Origin: Symbiodinium natans
Taxonomy: Eukaryota > Sar > Dinophyceae > Suessiales > Symbiodiniaceae
Assembly (NCBI GenBank): GCA_905221605.1
Contig: CAJNDS010000081.1
Location: 1-62,000 of the forward strand
Reading direction: 5' to 3'
Length of the DNA stretch: 62,000 nt
The notes under the pieces are model-generated. The model saw nothing but the letters and a program-made list of their open reading frames with translations, was not told the DNA's origin and did not search any database. The position numbers were made by a program, and so were the translations under genes. This document shows, piece by piece, positions 11,120-22,200 of the stretch. How positions within the stretch are numbered: position 1 is the stretch's first letter; each line of letters opens with the position of its first letter.

Positions 11120-11590
11120 GTGAGTCCACACTTTCGAGTATAGGTTCAGGATGGTTCAAGACAGCTCCCTCGTTCATAGCGATTTTCCGGCAGGAAGCAT
11201 CTCCCGTAGCTTTTTTGGCAGCTTCGAGCAGATGGTGTCTCTGCTGCGTCATTGCTGTGTTTGAACATGACTTAGCTCCTGAAAGGGCGTCAGCATGAAT
11301 TTTCAGCATCCACGTCTGGGCGTGCAGACGCATGGAAGTAAAGTAGTATGTCATTGGTATCATGGGCCACCTCTGGTGTGAAGGGATTCCTGCCGCCCTC
11401 ACTCTCCCCGCACACGCTCTGCGATTCATCTCCCACGTGAGTTCAGGGCTCACCTCGCCGGAAACATGGCGAGCGCATGCGCCATGTCGGAAGGTCTCAA
11501 AGAGACGCTAGATGACCAAAGAGTGGCAGCAAAAACTCTGGGCGCGGGGGGTGCCCGAGCATCGAGACGAAGCGGGAATAGCAAGATGGG

Positions 11591-11622
<32 letters not shown>

Positions 11623-12484
11623 GAGCGAGAGAGAGGAAGGAAGAGAAAGCAAGTACGGGGGGACCTAGCCTGTGAGAGCCTGTGAGAGCCCCTGAGAGTC
11701 CGTGAGAGCGCGTGTGCAGGAGATGCAGGAGCCCGAGGTGCTGGCGTCCGACGTGATTTTTGTTGGCGGGAGGTGAGGGGCGAAGTTGTGCGAAATTGTG
11801 CGAAGCAACTTTGATTTTTGTTGACTTTTCATGTCCAAAAACTGCAGCAGCGTCATGTGAGACACCGTGAGATTCAGTGCGAGTGGAGACTTGGCAACGC
11901 ATTGTTCAGCCTCCCGTGCAGCTCCGCTCTGCAGCGACCATCGAACATGACCCCGCGAGGAGCTCAGCACGTCTCTTCCTCTCTCACCATATTCCAACAA
12001 GATGAGCACGTGCCGGATCTTGCTGCTAGTAGAACCTCTTCGCTTGGTTTTTGAATTTGAAAATTTGAAACGCAAACCGATGTCAGCCTTCCTGAGGCCG
12101 ATGTACCAGAAATCGCCGCCGGCCGCTGGCTAAGCTGCCGACCTTTTGAACTCGAAGCTTGTCGCGAGATGTCGTGTTGTTCAAGGAGACATCACTATGT
12201 CACTCCAGTTTCAGGTTCCGGTTCTCTGGCACATATCTCCAGAAAGCGGGCTGCCCGACTTTGGCTTTGTCTTTGTGACATAACCTCAGGGAAGTCAGAT
12301 TTTCCCAGGCTACCAACGGCGATTGTCACGCTTGGGCACTCGACAGCTTGTCCTGGAACCTCGGCAGAAAGCTTTTTATGCGACAAGTCTGCCTCACGGT
12401 CGGCTTCCAACTTAAACGTCCTACCAGGCTCTTCGCTATGCAGCTGTTGATGGCGCGGCCTGCTGTGATTACTACTCTGCAGTT
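11120..12484. other. No confident gene; low-complexity patches
   Basis: No exon series is seen. A 69-codon frame at 11466-11675 (start MASACAMSEGLKETL) runs into GA-repeat and is probably not a gene. Small direct repeats (TGTGCGAA, GTGAGAGCC) occur. Confidence 0.4.
11588..11714. repeat. (GA)n tract and GTGAGAGCC short tandem
   Basis: GAGAGA simple sequence at 11588-11640 with few interruptions, followed at about 11668-11714 by four or five copies of a 10-bp unit (CTGTGAGAGC and variants). Confidence 0.85.
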
Positions 12485-12841
12485 TTGTGTAGTTATCGCA
12501 AGAATGACATTTGCTACGAAAGCTGCAGCGACTCGCGGGCATGTGCAAGTAGTTTTCAAGCATCACAGGTGCAGGTCTGCTGGCCGGAGGCAACAGTGAT
12601 GACCCAGCCGCGTGGGGCTGCCAAGTGTCAGCCATATGTCATATCTGACAATGTTACAATGGTCCTTGTGATGGGATTGTGTGTATGTCGTGCATGCTTC
12701 ATGCGGCTGCTCACCTATATTGCGAGGCAGAGGGCGCTGACACTGGCGACTGGTCAGTGGCCGCTGAGCACCAAGCCTTCTATGCCTTTCTTCTTGTCGG
12801 AGCTCCTTGGAGCGACTCCGTGCCATGCGCTCCCTTTATAA
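12485..12841 (+). CDS. Uncertain Cys-rich open frame
   Basis: A 118-codon open frame with a Cys-rich beginning (YRKNDICYESCSDSRAC) and a hydrophobic middle (VTMVLVMGLCVCRACF). There are no splice signals or recognised family, and the initiating ATG is not clear. Listed only because it is the longest plausible frame between 11.1 and 13.0 kb; it may be chance. Confidence 0.15.
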   Translation: MCSYRKNDICYESCSDSRACASSFQASQVQVCWPEATVMTQPRGAAKCQPYVISDNVTMVLVMGLCVCRACFMRLLTYIARQRALTLATGQWPLSTKPSMPFFLSELLGATPCHALPL

Positions 12842-12904
12842 AGCTTCTGGACAGCTGTTCAACCTGCACAACTGCACTTTCGCTTTAAAGGCCCTTCGCG
12901 CAAT

Positions 12905-13045
12905 CGGGAGTGAGGGTCAAGTCGGAAAAAGTGCTCATGAGTCCGAGTCAAAGAACAGGGCTGACCCCTGAGTCGCAAACGGGATGCCCCGACAGACAAC
13001 ACCCCCAGAAACGTGAGTCGAAAACACTCTGAAGCCCTGCCAGAA
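12905..13045. repeat. GACTCG-rich module, inverted copy
   Basis: Contains CGAGTC/GTGAGTCGAAAA words in the opposite orientation to those at 2395-2530 and 13850-13965, and so forms one arm of an imperfect inverted repeat around the next TTTAGGG tract. Confidence 0.5.
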
Positions 13046-13067
13046 AAAAGAGCCTTCCCATGCGGTT

Positions 13068-13370
13068 CGAGGGTTTAGGGGTTTGTCGGATCTTTCGGGT
13101 TTTTTTAGGGTTTAGGGCCGTTTAGGGTTTAGGGTTTTGTGGGTTTGCAGTTTAGGATTTTTTAGGTTTTTTTTTTCGATTTCGGGCTGAGGGGGTTTTA
13201 GGCTTTAGAGTTTAGGGGCTTTTTTGGGTTTAGGGTTTCGGCGGTTTAGGGTTTAGGGTTAGGGGTTGTTAGGGTTTAGGGTTTGGTTGTTCGGGTTCAG
13301 GGTTTCGGGTATTAGGGTTTAGGGGGTTTTAGGGTTTCGGGCTGAATTAGGGGGTTTTTAGGCATAGGGG
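13068..13370. repeat. Degenerate TTTAGGG tract (second)
   Basis: About 300 bp of diverged TTTAGGG units with T-rich interruptions, in the same orientation as the tract at 418-2335. Confidence 0.9.
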
Positions 13371-13374
13371 CCTA

Positions 13375-13800
13375 TCTGAAAGGGATCGGGGTCTATGGCG
13401 GATCGAAAAGTCGGGGAGGGGAGTGGGGTTGGTGGGGGAGCCTACCCCATTTGCAAACCCCCCCTGCCCCCCATTTGGAAGAAGAAATGCCTGAAGCAAG
13501 CTTGCACGGCTTAACAAGCGCGGGCTTGACGTGCACGGGGACCTGTCTGAAAACGAAGCGGGTCCATAGGGTCACAACAGGGTCTGTGTCAGAGCCGCCC
13601 CCCTTATGTATAGGACCCTATCCTACCCATGGGAGGTGCCTATGCCAGGTATCTATCGGTTTCGGTGGACCCTGTAGATGATCAGATAGGGGTTTTTCTT
13701 TTTTGAGGATAGACGGGTAGGGCTGAGGGTCTATACATGTCCCGATAGACCCCTACAAAGTAGGTACCTATCCAAGAAGGGATAGACGGCTGCTTGGCAA
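13375..13800. repeat. TAGGGTCTAT-family repeat region
   Basis: Several dispersed words of the type TAGGACCCTAT, GGGTCTATACATG, ATAGACCCCTAC and GATAGGGG in both orientations. They are related to the terminal sequence of the 103-bp inverted-repeat element found at 28431 and 29818. It also carries CCCCATTTGCAAACCCCC, matching the flank of the G/C hairpins near 49370. No gene seen. Confidence 0.45.
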
Positions 13801-13849
13801 GCCTTACGTTTCGTTGTAGAGGCTAACCATTCTGTGCCTGGGGCCGTTT

Positions 13850-13965
13850 GTTGACTCACTGTCTTGTTTTCTGACTCGCGTCTCCTGACTCGGCTTTCCG
13901 TTTTCTGACTCGGTCTTTGGCGTTTTCGACTCGTTTTTCTGATTCGACCCTCACCCGAATTTTTT
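13850..13965. repeat. GACTCG/TTTTC-rich module (copy 3)
   Basis: Repeated TTTTCTGACTCG-type words, closing the segment that began with the inverted copy at 12905. It has the same vocabulary as 2395-2530. Confidence 0.55.
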
Positions 13966-14200
13966 TGTCCCTGTGCGCACATTGCGAGCGATGTCGGGGC
14001 TTAGGGAATGAGGTCACCCCGTAGTCGTCACCGGGGTGGCCTGCGGGCGGAGCTTCTTCACCCTGAGGCGACGACACCGAAGCCACAGCCGCGCGCAGCA
14101 CTTCGCAGGGGTCCCAAAGGGAGGGCCTTCCACCTCGACTAACTCCACTCCGTATTTGGAGTTTGGCACGGTCTAGCAGTCTGAGCATAGCTTATATCAG

Positions 14201-14395
14201 TTGCAGGATGCTTCGCTTTGCTCATATCTTCGAGTCAGCATATCATATCGAGTCATCGAGGTCAAGGCTCTGCTGGACGAGCTCATCGAGCGAGTGCGAA
14301 GTTCTCGCAGTCTAAAGTTGGCCGAGGCTGCAAGCATCTGCACAGTCGCAGATCGCAATGCCACTGGCAGCTTAACGCAGCTGAACGAAGCTTAG
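14201..14395 (+). CDS. Unrecognised exon with helical segment
   Basis: A frame of 64 codons ending in TAG, with a convincing amphipathic stretch (EVKALLDELIERVRSSRS) followed by LKLAEAASICTVADRNATGS. No family is recognised and no partner exons could be joined. It may be a terminal exon. Confidence 0.35.
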   Translation: MQDASLCSYLRVSISYRVIEVKALLDELIERVRSSRSLKLAEAASICTVADRNATGSLTQLNEA

Positions 14396-14639
14396 CACAG
14401 CTGTGTCGATGGTTTTCAGCATCTTCAGAGATGCAGGCCTGCTCTGCAGTCAAAAGTCGAGAGCCGAGCGCAGCAAGATGCGAATTACACCGTTACCCCG
14501 AAGTTCCCGAAGGTTTCGGTCACACTTATGGACCAATGGACTATTCCAACTTCATTTGTCAAATGGGCAGTAAACGGGCTTTTGCGTTGAGGCGTCGGAT
14601 CGCTCCAGGGGCTGGCGCCGACGTCCGCGGCAGCGGCGC

Positions 14640-15767
14640 TTGAGGCTCTAGTGCCCGGATCCCGAGCCTCCTTTTCCTTCAGTTCCCTCTTGCCCCCCCC
14701 TCCCCCCCCGCCCCTGCCTGCCCATCCTTCAGTATCATCATTTGTTTCCTGCAATTTTCGTGCATTGCTGAGCTTCCACTTCCTTACTTGTGCCGAGATC
14801 GGGGCCACTGGCTGGGTGGAAGAGCCTAGCTGCAAATGGCTCTTTCTGTTGTGCAGCAGAAGTCCGGTTTCTCGACTCAGTCTTCCTGCATAGGAGCAGC
14901 TTGAAATGTCGCCTGTAAGGATTGCCATGGCTTTGAGACCTTGTGACGTGGCGCTGTTGCGGGGGACATGGCTTCTGCTTGTAGCACAGCGGTGATGCGT
15001 TGATCCGTGTCGCGAGGTTGCAAGGTTTGTCTGGACTGGTTGTGAACAATGGCTGGGTGCTCGGGGCAGCGGAGATGAGTGCTCGGCCGGGCCGGGGGTG
15101 ACACAGTGAGTCTGTGAGTGCCACCAGGCTCTGGCAACTCGGCCGTAACGGTCCGAGGCCCAGCTGCAGCCCCCAGCCGTCGGGTGCAGCGCGGCGCAGA
15201 CACCGGTACTGGGACAATCTGCGCACACATATACACATACATGTGTACGTATGATACGTATGGCGCACCATGGGCGCGCCGGCCGAGGAAGCGGCCCGAC
15301 ATCTCCTTGGTGGCGGTGCAGCAACGCGGCTTCTGGAGCTGTCTACCTGCGCGCTTCAGGAGGACGCTGCGGGGTGCATGTGTTCACTTCTCTAAAGTAT
15401 GGTCCCTTTTGGGCTCCTTATTATAAGGCGGCCCTTCTTATTTAAGGTACTCAAAAAGAACCATAATTCAGAGAACTGACCATGCAGCATCGCCTGTGTT
15501 TTTCTGTGATTTCCCAGGCTGGAGCTCCGCCTTCCAGTCTCCGTGCGATGTGCGCCGGGGCCGCTCGCCTGGCGGTGTGGCAACGCTTGGAAGGACGGCT
15601 CTTTGCGACAACATGCTCGGGTCATACCTGGTAAGATAAGTACGTTGTGCTCTCTTCTGCCTCTCTGTTGAAGTACTTCGTTGCTGCACACGAAGCTTTC
15701 CCAAGTGACATTGCGCCACAGAGTGCTACTTTGACATGATGCGATAGGGCACCGTGCACCTCATGCT
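14640..15767. other. No confident gene
   Basis: Contains a C-rich tract at 14690-14720 and short open frames on both strands with no splice-supported coding. The long minus-strand frame across it is discussed under rejected items. Confidence 0.4.
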
Positions 15768-16388
15768 GTGTCCTCCTGTCCGTGCACACCTTCTCTTGTC
15801 AGGCTCTATGGATTCGGACATGCGCTGGATCACAGCTTCTGCAGGGCTGGGAAAGTAGTGGCACCTTCTTGGAAATCCATTCCGTCAGAAATGGGTTTTT
15901 CGAGGGTCCTCCTTCCTAGAGTGCATCTTTGCTGTTTCGACGTGTGCTGCCTAATTTTTTTGCATGGGTTGGTGACGAGACGCCTCTCTTACTGGCCCGA
16001 GCTAAGAGCATCGCATAAATTTCCGAAGCCTGCAGATCTACACTGGCAATATGCTTTACAATGCATTACAGGCCTCGACCGCGAACGCAGGGCAGATGCA
16101 GGTGAGGTGTCTGTTCGCATCTCTTCGCCATGGATGAGCCTCCAGGCTTGCCTGTCACGCCTTCGCCGCTGGCCCGTGTTTATCCGTGTTTCATGTCACC
16201 CATTGCGGTCGCATGCGGTCGCTGGCATGCGGTCGCCAACTGTGCTTAGCTCGTTGGCCAAGGTCGCCTGCATCACCGTCGTCACCCAAACCCGAGACTG
16301 CCTCGGGGTCTGGGGCGGATGCAGTGAAGGTGCCGCGTGTAGTTTAAACGATGGCCTTGCTGATTGCTTCTGTCAGGGAAGCTCTTGA
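15768..16388 (+). CDS. Uncharacterised 206-codon open frame
   Basis: Open on the plus strand for about 200 codons, but without an ATG near its start. The part around residues 75-120 (SHKFPKPADLHWQYALQ, then ITGLDRERRADAG running into a GTGAGG donor near 16103) looks most like an exon. The remainder is Cys- and Arg-rich and less convincing. No family is recognised. Confidence 0.25.
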   Translation: MSSCPCTPSLVRLYGFGHALDHSFCRAGKVVAPSWKSIPSEMGFSRVLLPRVHLCCFDVCCLIFLHGLVTRRLSYWPELRASHKFPKPADLHWQYALQCITGLDRERRADAGEVSVRISSPWMSLQACLSRLRRWPVFIRVSCHPLRSHAVAGMRSPTVLSSLAKVACITVVTQTRDCLGVWGGCSEGAACSLNDGLADCFCQGSS

Positions 16389-16841
16389 GCAGCTTGTTTT
16401 GGTTCTTAATTGCAACAATCTTGTCTGTGCCGAGGAATTCGTAAGTCGACATCAAAGTTGTTGGGTAAGATGGTGAACACAAGTAACCTCGCCAGAGCCG
16501 ATTGGAAAAGGATCGAAGGGTCTCAAGGAGTGACGAGAAAGTGCATGAACAAGGTTGTGGAACGAGAGTGAGAGAGATGATGTTGCGGTTTCTACGTTGG
16601 GTTCCGTGTCGAGGGCGAGTTCATGAGTGCTTGAGATAGAGGAAATTCATGGAAATTCTGTTGATAGCTGAAGGACCTCCGTCTCAAGCTGTCGACCTCG
16701 CACTGCAGGTGCTGTCAAGTTTTCCTTTCGGAGCCTGCCGGATGAAATGTAGGAACCCAAATTCCAAAGCCCTACAAACCCTACTTTCAAGTTGGAACCA
16801 TATGACCCGTTTGGGTGCCCGCATCAGGAAGCTTTGGGTGA

Positions 16842-17042
16842 ACAATCCGGTCGAAAGCTAGGCCACGACAAGCCGGGGCCTCCGGGGGTCGCCAGCGGAA
16901 TGCCGAGAAGTTTGTGGCAGAAAACGACCAGTTGCTGCCCGAACGAAGCCGAAAACATGCTGAAGAGAGCCATTCGACGGAGACCGAGACACTGGGTGGA
17001 GACCCGCCCCTTAACCGTAGCTGCCCGCCTGAGCGCCGCTGA
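16842..17042 (+). CDS. Unrecognised hydrophilic terminal exon
   Basis: A frame of about 66 codons ending TGA at 17040-17042. Composition is strongly hydrophilic: Arg/Gln-rich start, then EKFVAENDQLLPERSRKHAE and a Glu/Thr/Ser stretch. There is no ATG, so it should begin at an acceptor within 16842-16890. No domain is recognised. The two other plus frames here are also open but less protein-like. Confidence 0.35.
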   Translation, partial: TIRSKARPRQAGASGGRQRNAEKFVAENDQLLPERSRKHAEESHSTETETLGGDPPLNRSCPPERR

Positions 17043-17904
17043 AGGCCCCAGGGTTGCAAATGTGCAGGTTTCTTTTTTTCATCTATGAGCTACCAATGAC
17101 CTTCTGCTCCCGAGAAAATGTTGCAACTGGTCCTCCACGATTACGGTCGAAGCCTCCACCTACGTGGAGCAATTCTTCCTCAATCCAACCTATTACTATG
17201 GAGGAGCAAAAAGACCCAAAATTCGTACGAATGTCAGTTGGAAGCAATCGGAGTTTTATTAAAGCCAACAAGAATCCCATGATGATTAGCAGGAATCCTA
17301 TAACATACGGAGAGAACAGAGGTTTTCCTCGGAAAAGCCAAGGACGACATGGACAAACAGAAAGGAATCGCGAAAACAAGTTCGCAAGAAACAGCTCCGC
17401 CCGATTGCAAAGGTGCTGCGGACGGCAGCATGTGAAGGTGCTGCAGGAGAGGGCTTTGCGGGCACGCTGGCTTTTGCTGTCCGGTATCGGGCCGTGTTCT
17501 GCGTGTGGCAGAATGTTGGATTGCTTCCTGCTGAAAGTACTGCAACATGACCGGAATCACCGTGGCATGAGAGGACATTCTTCTGCAACTGATGGTGTTG
17601 CAGTGGAAGAGGTCCCGGACATGGTTTCGTGTGAAGTGCTCTCGCGAGCATCCTGATTGTTCGGCGTCTACCTCTGTACTCTGCTGCAAGTCTGGATTCG
17701 TTGAGGCTTGGAGCCCGTACTTCAAGGCCGCCTTTATGACTGGAAGTTGAGGTTTCAAAATTGGCTTTGCTGGCTTGGGGAGGCTTCGGAGGCAACTTGA
17801 GCCTTAAGGAGCTTCGGCTCGGATCGCCAGGGCAACGATTTGCGCTTAGGAGCTCCAGAGAATGGGGGCCAAGACTCAAGAAGAGAGCTGAGTCGGCTGA
17901 GAGG

Positions 17905-18708
17905 CGCATGGACTGCATGAGCTGTTGCCGGAGCTGGTGCGGCAGCTGGCGGCCACCGAGCCCACGGACCCCTACCAGCCGGGCACCTGAAGTCCCACTC
18001 TGAACTCTGAAATTTCACGGGAAATTGGAGAGTGACCTTGTGACCTCTGTACAGCTCACGGTGGGTACGGCTTGTGAGAAGTATGGACAGCTGGCGAATG
18101 TCGCCAAGAGATGTCAAGAGTCAGGTGGATCATTCGACATCTTGTCCAGAAAAGACGGGAGAATGAGACGGCTGGTACAAGTGCAGGTTCCGCCGCGAGA
18201 TTCGCTTAATTCACTGTGTCACAGTATCTATCACTGCATCACTGCATCACTGCATCACTGTACAACGTGCAGGTGCTCGGGGTGCCTCGGAGGCGTCTCC
18301 AAGCAAGGTTCGGAAGAAGTGACTTGCCTGTATTGGCACCGCCCGTATTGGCACTACAATGTACCGAGCATCGGCAAGCGGAGGAAAGGAGCCATCCGTG
18401 TGAACTCCAGTGCTTGCCTGCGGCGTGGGTGCAAGCCACTTCTGGACATTGTGTGCGCGGAGGACTGCTCGATGTGGCAGCGCGACGTTAGTTTTTTCGA
18501 CGCGATCTGTTTTAGGTTCGCATTCCTCATTGCAGTCAGTTTAAGAGGACAGAAGCCATATATTCAACTTGTGGAGAGCTTACAGTATTACAGTCTTGAG
18601 TCGGGAAACCTGTCGATGCAGGACTCTTGCTGGGAGCAGGTGGAGGAGAATTCTGGCAATGCTAAGATTTACTTTGCTGCTCGGCCATGCTCGGCTTTTG
18701 ATGGCTAG
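17905..18708 (+). CDS. Candidate N-terminal exons upstream of the TTLL core
   Basis: Three coding-like pieces precede the ligase core. 17905-17992 reads LHELLPELVRQLAATEPTDP and resembles the helical DPY-30/RIIa-type dimerisation motif, but ends in a stop soon after. 18055-18116 reads GTACEKYGQLANVAKRC, which could correspond to the start of TTL domains where a short Cys-Lys-Tyr segment is common. About 18640-18690 reads EENSGNAKIYF. A 227-codon frame (18025-18708) covers the last two. They may be 5' exons of the TTLL gene or another gene; the junctions to 19210 could not be fixed. Confidence 0.3.
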
Positions 18709-19209
18709 TGCGGTGTGGGAGTCTTCTCCGGAATTTTTTTTCCATATGCGCAGCCGTGCGCAGCCAAGGTCTGGAGTGGCCAGGCTTTGTTGCAGCGCCT
18801 TTGCCATCCCGGAGCGACAGAGCCTCGGCCAGGCTTCAGCCGGGGGTTGTACTGATTGTACTGAGTGTTATAACATTTGCAACAGCGGAGCTCATATAAG
18901 GCTTGTTGTCAGATCGATGCGATGTGTGCAAGGAAAAGGTGCCACGGCTTCCGAGCTCAGCCTGGGTTGCTTGGCACACTGGGAGTAGAAGCCACAGAGG
19001 GAGGGGAGGACTTCGCTAACAGGGACTTCAACAACTTCCCAGGATAAACCGTAGCCGAGGTAAAGTCGAAGCAGTTCGGAACGCGAGTGAGGGCGAGATG
19101 TTGTGACAGAAAGTGAGAGACTCCGAGAAGACAGTGATGGAGCCGAAGGGCTGATGAAAAATGCGGAAAAAAAAGGCCTGGGCCCGAGCCGAAGCATCGC
19201 ATGGCTCAG

Positions 19210-22200
19210 GTGAATCGGTTTCCAGGGATCGGCTACATCTGTGACAAAGCCTGGGGCCAAGATTGACCCGCATCTTGAGGACTTGAGCGTTGAATGGCTG
19301 ATGATGAGGTCTCTTCTGTAGACCTCTGCTGTAGGCTACGTCCGGCACCAGGGGCCGGCTTGGTCAAGTCGGTGTGGTGTTCCGAACGGTCGTGTGGTGT
19401 TCCGAACGGTAAGGTCAGACGTTCAGACTCACATGACCAAAGATGACCAAAGACCCAGGAAATAGTGCCTTTTTGGGCTGATGGCTATACAACGACCTGT
19501 TTAAGCCTTTGGACCGAGGTGAACATGGCCCTGGCACTCCGTCTTCTGCAGAAGCTGTGGCCAGAAAAGTTTCGCTTTTGGCCCAGAAGCCCCTCGCAAG
19601 CAAAACAGTCGAGGGTCCCTTGGAAAGGGGCGGTTGCTGGCCATAGCTGGCCAGAGCAAAGGTTGGCTCCTGCCCGCTGAAAGTGACGAGCTCTGCCACT
19701 GGCTCGACAAGCACAAGGCCTGGAGAGGAGAGAGGTGGAGTTTTTTGGAGAATTTTAGAGAGTTCTGGAAGAAGCGCTTCAAGTTTGGATAAGTTTGGGC
19801 CGTCTTCGCACCGTAGAGCAGCCAGGGCAGCACCGTCATCGTGAAGCCCGAGGGTGGCTCGCAAGGTACAATCCTGGCGGTCCTTGCGTGAGAATTGCGG
19901 AAGCGAGGGCTTTTTATGGCCACTCCAGGTGACGGCATCTTTCTCGTTCAAGATTCGTCCAGTCTGCGGCTGAAGCTTTCTGCCAAGGCCTACAACAGTA
20001 ATTGCTGTGTTGGCAGAGGTTCCCTGCATATCCCTGTGTCGCAGGCCCACTTCGGTGCCGGGTTTGGTGTCTGAGCCCCAATTGCTCTTCCGACAGCACT
20101 TGCTCCGAAAAGCTGGATCCGACAGGCCCTGGCCCAGCGCTATTTGCCTGCCCCGTTGCTTCTGGATGGCTTGAAGTTTGACCTTCGTCTCTACGTGGTT
20201 GCCCTTTGGCTTCAGATGCCATGGCAGAAAAACCATGTTTAATCACTTGAATGAAGCCTCTCAACACATTCTCAACACCCCGTCCAGGTTACGTCGCTGG
20301 ATCCACTAGATGCTTACCTGTGCAAGGCCTTGCATGGACGATAAATGCGACACATGGCATACGAAGGTCTTTTCACACCGTTGGCTTTTTTGTTTTTGTC
20401 GTTTATCGTGTGTGAAATCAGAGGAGGGCTTGGCGCGGTTCTGCACTGCAAAGTACGAAGAACCCACCGCTGCAAACGCCAACGAGGCCCTGCAGTTGTT
20501 GTGACTTCCTTGCTGTAGCTTGTCATGACACCAAGAAGCTCTTCAGGTCTACATGCACTTAACAAACTACTCTGTCAATAAGAAGCCAGAGGCCTAGCCG
20601 GTTACTCACCACACCGACGCTGTACGGATGTGGGGATGTACTGAGCGTCGGCTTCTCACAGGTCCACGGCTTTCAAGGACAGGAGAGTTTGTGCTGTTGT
20701 GGGTCTGTTGCATTCGCACAATGAGCGTCATTATTGAATCATTATTTGTGCGTTTTGTTGCAAATTGTGCTGCAGCCTCGAGGACGAGGACCCTTTCGAT
20801 GTGCACACGCAGGCGAGCAAGCGGCCCCTCAGCACCTTGCGGCTCGGACAGGCATCGGACACATCGGAGACTGAGAAAAGGTGCCCTTTGCCGCGGTGCC
20901 TGGTGCCGCGTCTGCATCTCTGAGGCTGGGCCAGATCGCTGCCCAAGAAGCCAGTGAAGGCCGCTCTTTCGATGAGGTGCCTGTCCGAGCAAGGAACCCT
21001 TCGTCACGCTAGCAGTAACAAGGGTGTATGAACGGCAGCAAAGATGTGATGGCGGGTAATGGCGGGTACGGGTCTCTCTTGCGCTCAGTCGAACCTCTTT
21101 GCCGCCTTCGAAGAGGTTTGTGCAGTGTTGTTGCAGGCGCATTTTTTGCCTGCACACTTTCGAAACCGAGATGTGTGTGTTTTAGGTTTAGTATAGTTTA
21201 GTTTCTCGCTGTTTTTGGCAGACAGTAACCTACCAGTGAAAGCCTGGGCGTCAGGCGATGGTTCCGGTGCTGAAGGCTGTTGAGCTTAGCCGTTGTACTT
21301 GATCAAGAAGGTTGCCACAGTCTCAGACCGTTAAAGCGCGAGGGTCTGTGGCCTCCCACAGGTGACGTATGACCGTGTGGCCAAAGAAGCCAAGCCAAAG
21401 GCAAAGATGAAGGCCAGCCCGACACCAACGCAGCGCTCAATCCAATCAGTTCACCCAGTCCGAATCTGCATGGTTTTGGATAGTTTCCGTGTCACTCAAA
21501 CGCCCCCCCCCCGTGGGTGGCTTAAATAGGGTCTATTTGGAAGCTGGGACTCGGGTTTTCTTATAGCCATACACGTTTCCACGAGGGTACGCTGCTGTCA
21601 CGTCAGTCGTACTATGGAGGCCTCAGGAACAAGAACCAGGTAGTTCCTCTTTTCTCTTCTCTTTTTCTCCTCAATCCTAAAGTCGAAGGCTCTCGTGAGG
21701 AGAAGAGAAGGGAGAGAAGGAGGGAAAGATAAGAGGAACACGATTTTCATGGGAAGAGCCAAGAAAAGAATAGAAGAGAGATAAAACAAGGCGCAAAGAA
21801 GATGGTACTCTTCTTTATCTATCCTCTCTCCCTTATCTCTCCGTTCCCTCTGTCTTTTCGAAATGAGAAAAACAAAAAGAAAGATGAAAAGAAGAAGGGT
21901 TAGGAAAAGAGCCGAAGAGATAGGCCGAAAAGAGGGGTATGGTGAAGTACGGCAAAGGTCCACGCACAAGGAGTCACCTTCTGCTTACCCTTCCACTGCT
22001 TGATTTTACAAGCTCCTTTCTTGTGTTTTATCAGTTAAAATTAAAAGGAAACAGAAGGAGAGAAGGGAAAGGGAAGTGAGAGAGGAGAGACAACAAGGAG
22101 GCCATTTTAATTTCCTGTGAGTTATCAAAAGGAATGCAATATTATGGGAAGAGCAATGGAAAAAAGAGTGGAAGAGAAATTAAGACAGGAGAGGGAGGTG

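Noticed and set aside
14485-15324. 279-codon minus-strand frame
   Set aside because: No ATG at its start, low-complexity and Cys/Arg/Ser-rich composition, no splice support, and it overlaps a simple-sequence C/G tract.
17083-17379. Minus-strand frame with a hydrophobic stretch resembling a membrane segment
   Set aside because: The hydrophobic run is the complement of an AT-rich, Lys/Asn-coding plus strand; no second motif or start supports a gene. Kept open only as a remote possibility.
19415-20236. 273-codon minus-strand open frame with ATG
   Set aside because: It is antisense to seven TTLL core exons that carry recognisable ligase motifs on the plus strand.
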